Assembly: GCA_026770585.1 (NCBI GenBank) | Contig: MU647002.1 | Coordinates: forward strand, 51,902 to 72,330 | Reading direction: 5' to 3' | DNA from: Baffinella frigidus | Taxonomy: Eukaryota; Cryptophyceae; Cryptomonadales; Baffinellaceae | Length of the DNA: 20,429 nucleotides | Shown here: positions 8,084 through 17,400 of the stretch, one piece after another | Position numbering within the stretch: position 1 is the first letter of the stretch | Layout: the number at the start of each line of letters is the position of its first letter | Translations under genes and position numbers: made by a program | Notes under the pieces: generated by a model | What the model was told of the DNA's origin: nothing | Database searches by the model: none | Seen by the model: the letters and a program-made list of their open reading frames with translations, nothing else

Positions 8084-8085
8084 TT
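8044..8085 (+). promoter_or_regulatory. AT-rich repeat/hairpin ending in a strong 3' splice acceptor
   Basis: GGTTGTAAAATATT occurs twice in tandem, and the second copy pairs with AATATTTTTACAACC to form a short hairpin (8059-8081). It is followed directly by CATTTTTGCAG, the most pyrimidine-rich acceptor-like site near the gene start. The open frame containing exon 1 begins immediately after it. The site may be the acceptor of a 5' UTR intron, or a trans-splice site if the organism uses spliced leaders. Confidence 0.4.
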
Positions 8086-8109
8086 TTGCAGTTGAGTAAT
8101 CCAAAAGTC

Positions 8110-8442
8110 ATGAGATTCTCCAAAAGTCCTCCAAAAGACCCACAGGTTATTGTTGAGCCACCCCAGCAAGGCATCCAGAGGGCGCGCGCGGGAAGAGCCC
8201 GCACGAGCCCCCCGAGTCTCACTAAGGTGGTTCTTGTCAAGCGCCTGTCCGAGGAGGCCTCGCGGCCCGGAGCCCTCGGCGAGAAGCTCAAGAAGCGGCG
8301 CAAGGAGGGTCCGACACCCAAGGCTTTCCCCCAGGTTGAGATGGGCGGAGCAGGGGCGGTCGCTGGGGGCGATTCTGGCAAAACCAGCGACCCTGTAGTG
8401 CAAGCGGCTCTCCACAAGGAGGATGGCAACGGCAAGCTCAAG
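8110..8442 (+). CDS. exon 1 (start uncertain): basic N-terminus and first TPR helix
   Basis: The open frame runs to AAG|GTTCAC at 8442. The 3' part (8335-8442) ends AALHKEDGNGKLK, the first half of TPR1. K103 and N107 occupy the first two carboxylate-clamp positions. Possible starts are ATG 8110, an acceptor at 8145 (CCCACAG|GTT), or ATG 8341 just after CCCCCAG. I chose 8110 because the codons from 8206 on are strongly GC-ending and encode a charged stretch (VVLVKRLSEEASRPG, GEKLKKRRKEG) that looks coding. The basic KLKKRRK could act as a nuclear signal or as part of an organelle presequence. This is the only exon before the right edge with no ghost copy in the window. Confidence 0.6.
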
Positions 8443-11400
8443 GTTCACCTCGACCCCAATCGATGCCTTTCCCGCCCCAGGCTTCCATACCCAGGCCAGA
8501 AGCCCAAAGCCGATTGTGCTCACGCCGCGCAAGCTGTACGCTTCTTGCTTCTCGACTGCCGTTCAGGATCTGTATTGCACACACCGGGCCTAGGATGTAC
8601 AGCTCGAAGCCGCACCGAATCCGAGGTGGGCCTGTGCCAACACAGGCCAGCTGCCCCCCCCTCACGATTGTGCTCCGCATGTCGCAGGTTGGCAACTTTG
8701 CGGAAGCTGAGCGGCAGTACACGCTGGCGATCCAGCTGGACCCGAGCGTGGAGGCCTACTTGACCAACCGCGCGCTGGTAACCTAGTTCTGCCGAACTCG
8801 GGTTGCCCGTCGACTATTCTCAAGAGAGAATATTCTCACGCTGGGTTTGCGATATAAATTCGTCAACTTTGGCGCGGGAAAGAGCCCGGGTGTGCCGACA
8901 TAGACTGAGACAGAGCGATAAACTCCAACCCCCTCAGCTGGGCCTGTGCGTGGAAACCGACTGGACCAACCGCGCGCTGGTCGCCCCCCCCTGATTTGTA
9001 CTGGAGGTCGCCGGAATCCGCTCTATTCTCAAGTTGACCCCTAAACCCTAACCCCCAAGCACAAACCTGAAACCCTAGACCCTGGACCCTGAACCCTAAA
9101 CCCCAAAACCTAAACCCTAAAACCGAACCCCTAAACTTCAGACCCTAAACTCTGAACCCTGAGCACAGACCCTAAACCCTAACCACCCCGGCCTACTCCG
9201 CGGATATCCTGTCGAGCGATCCGCCAGTGAAACCTAACCCTAAACCATACCCCCTACCCCCTAGCCCTTTACCCCTAACCCCGAACACCCGAACACCCGG
9301 GTGCCCCCCCGCACGAGGCTTGTACCAGAGCTTTTTAAACCCTAAACCCTAAACCCTAAACCTGGAGAGCTCCCTGTGGACACCATTCCGGATATTTGAC
9401 TCCGGATATTTGACATTCCCGGATGTTCCCGGATATTTAACGTTCGTGGTAGACATAACAGAAAGACGCTGTTTCGCCAGCTCAACCCCAGGCTCGTGTG
9501 TGGGGCCTCTCTCTCTCTCTCGAGGTCCGCCAGTGAAACCCAACCCTAAACTCTAAACCCAACCCCCAAACTACAAACCACAAAGCAGAAACCACAAACG
9601 ACACACCACACACCACACACCACACAGAACAAATCCAGGTGCGCACAATGCTCAACAACACCGGAACATGGAGTTGTTCCTACGGATATCCTAACTGATT
9701 CTTGGATGCTCAGCCACCAAGAATCCCTTCGTAGCCCGCTGTGCGGACCCCAAACCCTCAACGACCCAACCAGGTGCGCACAAAGCTCAACAGCACAACC
9801 GGAGCCGTAGAGGACTGCAACTCACCCCCCACCCTCCACCCTCCACCCTAAATCTAGCTCTGCCTCACTCGGGTTGACCAACTATTCTCAAGTTGACAAG
9901 CTGGATGTGCGGTACTAATCCGTCAACTTTGGAGCGAAAAAGAACCTGGGCTCACACAAATTCTGAGACCAAATAGACTGAGACAGCTAGTAAACATTAC
10001 ACAACACACCCCAGGTGCGCACAAAGCTCAACAACACAGCCGGGGCCGTAGCGGACTGCAATGCGGCGCTTCTCCTGAACCCCACCTCGGCGCGCGCGTT
10101 CGGGCGGCTCGGCGCCGCGCACTTCTCGGGAGGTGATTTTGTACCAGGGAGGGAATAAGTAGTTTGTAAGCGGTGGTTTTATACCAGGAAAAGAGTATAT
10201 AATGGATTTGTAGGTGATATAAGTACATGTAGTGCCCGGTTTGAGGATCGCAACGCGGCGCTTCTCCTGAACCCCACCTCGGTGCGCGCGTTCGGCCGGC
10301 TCGGCGCCGCGCACTTCTCGGGAGGTTAGTAAGTTATAACGGATATATTTTGTACCAGGAAGGGAATGAATAATAGATGTATAGGCGAAATAATGGATGT
10401 ATAGGCGATATAACTATATGTAGTGCCCGGTTAGCTCGCCAACGGTGACTGGGCCCCGCGCTTTTCTCCGGAGGTTGCAAAGAGAACCCTAGAACCCTGA
10501 TACCGCACCCCTCAACCCTGAATCCTAATTCCGTATCCTTATCCCAGACCCCAACCCCCAAAACCCAGAACCCAAAACCCTAACCCCCAACCCCGAATCC
10601 CTAAACCCCAAACCCCAAACCCTAGCAGATTTAGTGTTTGGGGGTTGGGGTTTAAGGTTGAGGGAGCACGTAGGGCGCCGTGTTGCCCGAGAGCGCCAGC
10701 AGCAAGACGTCCGGAACCCTAACCCACAGAATGCTACACCAGGCAATTTCGCGGAGGCCTACCGCAAAGCCCTGGAACTCGACACTGACTGAAACTGCTA
10801 GAGTTGAAGATTTGCAATGTGTGTGGTGTTGTGTGTGTGGTTGAGGTCTCGCAGCCGCGCGCGCCAGGGCCTCTAGCAGGACGTCAGCGAGAGAGAGAAA
10901 GAGATAGATAGATAGATAGAGAGAGAGACAGCGTGAGAGAGAGAGAGCGAGCGAGAGAGAGACAGAGACAGAGATCCGGCACCCTCACCCCGCCGCCCCC
11001 CACCAGGCAACTTCGCGGAGGCAGCGGAGGCGTACCGCAAAGCCCTGGAGCTCGACAAGGGCAACGCTACGTACGCCCAGGTGACAGCCCCACACCAGCC
11101 CTACGGTCGAACAGCCCCAAGGTTGAACAGCCCCACACCAGCCCTAAGGTTGCCCCAAATCAGCCCTAAGGTCGAAGAGCCCTAAGGTTGAACAGCCCCA
11201 TACCAGCCCTACGGTTGCCCCTAACCAGCCCTAAGGTTGAAATGCCCCACACCAGCCCTACGGTCAAACAGCCCTAAGGTCGAACTTTGACAGCCCTAAG
11301 GGCTGTTCAACCCTGCAAGGTTCAACCCTGCAAGGCCGTGGGTTTAGGGTGTTGGGTTTAGGGGTTGGGGGTTGGGGGTTGGGGGTTGGGGGTTGGGGGT

Positions 11401-14400
11401 TGGGGGTTGGGGTCGGGGTTAGTGTTTGATAGGTTATTTCCCTCGCGCCCGCCCCTCGGTTCCCTACAGCCAAGCGCTGCCTTACACCCTAACCCACGCA
11501 CACCCATCACAAAAATACCACCCGCGCGCCATGTGCACCAAGTGCGTTGTTCGTGCGTTGATCCAAACCCTAACCCTGCGCACGGGCCGAGGCCCTGTGG
11601 AGCGCCGCTTCGAGGGTATCCGTGAAGCCCCCGGTGGCTGCTCAGTGGACCGCCAGACGCTGCCTCACACCCTCGCCCTACGCGCAGGGCCTCGAAGCGG
11701 CGCGCCCCAGGGCTTCGGCTGCCGCCGCCGGGGGGAAGGTGTGGAACCCTACACCCTAAACCTTAAACCCCATACTCCAAACCCTCACCGTAAACCCTAA
11801 ACCCTAAACTCCATTCCCTAAAACCTCCCTAAACCCTCAACCCCAAAGCCCAAACCCTAAACCCTGAACCCCAACCCCTAAACCCCAACCCCTCAACCCT
11901 AAACCCTAAACCCTAAACCCTAAACCCCAAACCCTAAACCCTAAACCCTACCATGGTAAACCTCAAACCCTAAACTCTAAGCACCATGGTAAACCCCAAA
12001 CCCCAAACCCTAAACCCTGACCCCTCCGGAACCAGCATGGCGCAGCGGGGAACCCTAAACCCTGACCCTGAACCCTAAACCCATACTCCAAGCCCTAACC
12101 CTGAACCTTATACCCTCAACCCTACACCCTCAACCCTGAACCCTAAACCCTAACCCCCAAATCCTAAACCCCAAACCCTAAACCCTAAACCCGAACCCCT
12201 CCGGAAGCAGCATGGCGCGGCGGGGAGCACGGGCAACGCGTCCGACACGGCCGATGCCGTGAAGGAGGTAGACCCTAGACCCTAGACCCTAGACCCTAGA
12301 CCCTAGACCCTAGACCCTAGACACTATTCCCTAGACCCTAGACACTATACCCTAGACCCTGGACACTAGACCCTAGACCCTAGACCCTAGACCCTAGACC
12401 CTAGACCCTAGATACTATTCCCTAGACCCTAGACACTAGACCCTAGACCCTGGACACTAGACCCCAGACCCTAGACCCTAGACACTAGACGCTAGACACT
12501 AGACGCTAGACCTGAAACGGGCAGCGCGTCTGAGACGGTCGATGCCGTGAAGGAGGTGCTCACCGAACCACTAAACCCTTCAAGGTTTAGTGACCCTAGA
12601 CACTAAATCCCAAAGGTTTAGTGACCCTAGAGACTAAATCCTAAGCGCGTACGAGACGGCTGATGCCGTGAAGGAGGTGCTCTCACCGAACCCTAGAACC
12701 CTCAAACCTAATCCCTCGCTAGTATGGCCCTAGACCCTAGACCCTAGACCCTAGACCCTAGACCCTAGACCCTAGACCCTAGACCCCAGACCCTAGACCC
12801 TAGACCCTAGAACCGAAACGGGCAGCGCGTCTGAGACGGTCGATGCCGTGAAGGAGGAGCTCACCGAACCACTAAACCGAAATCCTAAACCGTAAACCCT
12901 CCTAGTACGTGAAGGTCCCCCGCCGAACCCTATAATTCTCAACCCGAATCCCTTGCTAGTATGCCCCTAGACCCTAGACCCTAGACCCTAGACCCGAGAC
13001 CTTAGACCCTAGACCCTAGACCTTAGACCCTAGACCCGAAACGGGCAGCGCGTCCGAGACGGCTGATGCCGTGAAGGAGGAGCTCACCGAACCCTAGAAC
13101 CCTCAACCCTAATCCCTCGCTAGTATGCCCCTAGACCCTAGACCCTAGACCCTGGACACTAGACCCTAGACCCTAGACGCTAGACGCTAGACACTAGACG
13201 CTAGCCCCGAAACGGGCAGCGCGTCTGAGACGGTCGATGCCGTGAAGGAGGAGCTCACCGAACTTCTAAACCTAAATCCTAAACCGTAAACCCTCCTAGT
13301 ACGTGAAGGTCCCCCGCCGAACCCTAAAACTCTCAACCCGAATTCCTCGCTAGTATGCCCCTAGACCCTAGACCATAGGCCCTAGACCCGAGACCCGAGA
13401 CCCTAGACCCTAGACCCTGGACACTAGACCCTAGACCCTAGACCCTAGACCCTAGACCCTAAACCGCCGATGCCGTGAAGGAGGTCCCTCGCCGAACCCT
13501 CAAACCCTCAACCTCGATCCCTCACTAGCCAAAACCCCTAAACCCCAAACCCTAAACCCTAAACTCTAGCACCTTGGACCTTAATTTCTTGCTAGTATGC
13601 CCCTGAACTCTAAACTCTAAACCCTTGTTCCCAAACCCTAAACTCTAAACTCTAAACTGTGAACACGAAACATGGCAGGTGCTCGCGAAGATGGGCGGGG
13701 CCGCGGAGGTCATGCGCAAGCACCAGGTGCTTCCCCCTCTATCCCTCAAGTGCCCAGTAGGCTCACACGCCCTACCGTAGGGCGTATGATGGGCAAGCAC
13801 CAGGTGCGCGCTTCGCCCCTGGTTCCTAGTTATCATAGTTCATGCACAAACACAAATGGTTTGTACCTATTTCTACGAAATTCCTGTGCCAGTTTTGCCA
13901 AACCATCGGAAAACGTCACTCGTAGTGCAAAAAAGCGCGCTTATCCCTCTATAAATGGCGGCATGCGTCCCTAAACGGAGGGCGTGCCTCCATCAACGGA
14001 GGTTTCACATCCGCAAATTTTCAACCCTGATCGGAAACCTGATCTGAAGCCTGATCCATGAAACCTGATCCTGAAACCTGAAGCCTACCCTGGTGCAGGA
14101 GCAAGCTGCGGCAAAGCGCGCCAACGAGAGCATCAACGACGCCGCCCCCGATCTCGGTACACCCGAAGCCCTAAAGGGAAACGGGGCGTGTTCTTGTGGG
14201 CCCAAAATTATAGGGCCCACAATTGTATTATTTGGGCCCAAAATGGAATTATTGGGCCCAAAAGAGCCCACCATTGTTTTATTTTATTGTTTGCACCTAG
14301 TGCCTCCATACCACTCAGCAGCCACCGGGGCCTTCGGGAATCGGTCCATCGAAACGAGGAGGCTTCCTCATCTAGTGTCTAGGGGGGGGGGGTAGGGTCT

Positions 14401-17400
14401 GGGGTCTAGGGTCTAGGGTCTAGGGTCTAGGGTCTAGGGTCCAGGGTCCAGGGTCTAGGGTCTAGGGTCTAGGGTCCAGGGGCATACTAGCGAGGGATTA
14501 GGGTTGAGGGTTCTAGGGTTCGGTGCCGCGAAGCGCGCCACCGAGAGGCATCAACGACGCCGCCCCTGACCTCGGTACCCCGGAACCCAAGAACCCGAGA
14601 ACCTGAAACCCGAAGCGCGAGATGCCTCTATGCCTGCAAAACACCCGAACCCCGAAAACTGAAACCCGAAACCCGAAACCCGAAACCCGCAGCCTGGAAC
14701 TCGAAACCGGGAATCCGAAAACCGAAACCCCGAACCTGAGCCTCCGCCTCCATAAACCCTACACCCTAACCCTACACCCTAAACCCTAAACCCTACACCC
14801 AGGGGTTGGGATGGAGCGTTCAAAGCTGGCGTGGGACCTGTTCGAGGATGGCAAAGCCGACTACGCCGTTGCCTTTCAGGTGTCACTACCACTTAATTCG
14901 CATTATAAACTAGTACGTTTATACGTATAAACTTAGTACTGTGCTTATAAACTTAGTACTGTGTACCCTTATAAACACAGTATTGTGTGCGGGGTTGTAA
15001 GTTTATGAGAATGCGCGTACTAAGTTGTACACAGCGCTAAGTTTATAAGGCGACGCGGGCGTGGGACCTGTTTGCGGATGCCGACGCCGACTACGCCGTT
15101 GCCTTTCAGGTGCGTCCGTACGACTTAATTCGCATTATAAACTAAACTAATACATGCATACTTATAAACTTAGCACTGCGTACCCTTGTAAAGTTAGTAC
15201 TGTGTACGAGGTGCTTTTCAGTACTAGTTTACAAGTACTAGTTTACAAGTGTACTAGTGGCATGGTACTAGTTTGAACAAGCGTACCCGTGTCGTAGTAC
15301 TAGTTTATTATTCTACTAGTGTCGTGCTACTAGTTTTGTCGTGCTACTAGTTTATAAGTGTAGCGGGATGCTATGCAGGTGCGTGCGAGGGAGGAAAGTA
15401 AGTGATGCAGAGAGAGATGAAAGAAGAAACTTTCTTCTGTGAAGAATCGAAGAAAGGTTTCGGAGCTTTGACACGTTTTGAAGAAAAGATTCTTCTTTAC
15501 CGGAATCCGGTAGCGCCCGAAGGCGGGCGGATTCTATCTTCCAACTGACATTCCCAAATCCTCGAATCGAGGATATGGGTACGTAGGATATCGCAACGAT
15601 TCGAAAACACAGTGTCATCTTACGGGTAGGGGGGTGCATGTTGTCGTCGACCAAGACCTAAGATAGCATAACCCTGAGATGGACGCAAAACCCTTCAGAT
15701 CCTCCCGAATCCGGGCGCGGTCCTACCGCCTCGACGATGCCTCGGCCGGGAAATTAACACAGAGAATGTATTAATTAATTTCTGGCCTGCCATCCAGACT
15801 TACTACACAATTGGATCATACTGGTAAGGCGTGGCTGATTCCCGCCTACATAGGTGCAAGGGAGCAAGTCGGAGAAAGAAGCGGCGGTGAATGCCGCGCA
15901 CGAGCGCACGATTGCCTCACTGATTGGCTACCTGGTTGAGGCTCAAACCCCAACACCCCAAACCCCAAACCTCAAACCAGGTGCATGGGAGCGAGAAGGA
16001 GAAAAAAACGGCGGCGGTGAATGCGGCGCACGAGCGCACGATTGCCTGTACCTGGTTTAGGGTTTAGGCCCAAACCCTAAACACACTAAACCCTTAACGC
16101 GCCTAGGCGCCAGGGAGCGAGAAGGAGAAGGACGCGGCGGTGAATGCCGCGCACGAGCGGACTGCGCTCAAGTGTCTTGAGCTCGCGCGCACCAACGGCG
16201 GCATCTACAACAAGGTCCTTCTATTATTCTGTACCACGAATCGGCCACTTTTGGAGAATGTTTGGTAGTGGTGGTACGAATGAAAGTCAATTTGTGGATG
16301 AGCGCACCGCGCTGAAGTGCCTGGCACTCGCGCGGACCAACGGCGGCATCTACAACAAGGTTTCGCCCTAAACCCTAAACCCTAAACCCTGAACCCTAAA
16401 CCCTAAACCTCACACACTAAACCCTACACCCTAAACCCTTAACCTCAAACACTAAACCCGTCAACCCGTCAACCCTCACCCAGAGTTGTTCTGTCCGGGA
16501 CTCGCAACCTGCGTCAATTACAGCTACTTAGGGACGTTTTTCCCGATATAGGACTCACCCTTGGAGCCCTTTTCCCCAGAGGCGGGCCCATCCAGGACCC
16601 GGTCCTCCAACATATTACCTCTCAGTAATCTGACGCCAGAAGTGGACGAATTCCCCCTGAAATCCAAGAAATTGACTTTTGCGATTGCTCCTCGTCTGAT
16701 CTTGGGTGGCTGGCTTCGGGGCCCGTAACCTGCTCGAATTTCCCCAGGCTCCAAACCCTAAACCCTCAACCCTCACCCCAAACCCAAAACTCAACACCTA
16801 AAATTATACCCCACAAGGTGTCGCAGCTCGAAACCCTAAACCCTCAACCCTGAATCCTCACCCTGAAACCCTGATCCCTAAAACAGGCGGCGCAGTTCGT
16901 AGCCTCCCTCCAGGGCGGGGCGGGCGACCGGGGGTAAACCCTAACCCCTAACCCCTAAACCCTGATTTAGGGGAAACCTCAACCCCTGAACCCTAAACAC
17001 TAAACCCTAACCCCTAACCCCTAAACCCCAACTTCTAAACCCTCAACCCTAACCCCTAACCCCTAACCCCTAACCCCTAAACCCCAAACCCTAAACCTTA
17101 AACCCTAACCCCTAAACCCTAAACTCCAAACCCTCAACCAGGGTGCCGAAGCAGTACGTGAAGGCGCTGGCGGTGCTCACGGACCAGGCGCCCTTTCGGC
17201 CGTTCGCCCAGATGGAACAGGTGCTTGTCTTGGGGTTTAATGTTCGGAGGATGGAGGGGAGGAGGGTTTTGGGGGGAAGGGGGTTTAGGGTTTTGGGGAA
17301 GCGGGGTGAGGGGTGGGGGGTGAGGGGGGAGGGGGGAGGGGGTTGCCGAAGCAGTATGTGGAAGTGCTGGAGGTGCTCACGGACCAGGCGCCCTTCCGCC

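Noticed and set aside
10888-10975. GAGA/GATA tract as a promoter element
   Set aside because: It lies inside an intron between coding exons and has the irregular purine composition of a microsatellite.
12268-14490. CRISPR-like array from regularly recurring (CCCTAGA) and GATGCCGTGAAGGAG blocks
   Set aside because: The recurring block is a fragment of exon 6, the spacers are themselves simple repeats, and the context is a eukaryotic intron.
15050-15109. Second copy of exon 9 as an alternative exon
   Set aside because: Its nearest acceptor gives phase 0, while exon 8 ends in phase 1. Upstream residues MERSKL are missing.
16818-16831. Tiny extra exon VSQL between exons 10 and 11
   Set aside because: It has no GT donor and resembles the first bases of exon 11 behind an AG, so it is more simply a ghost.
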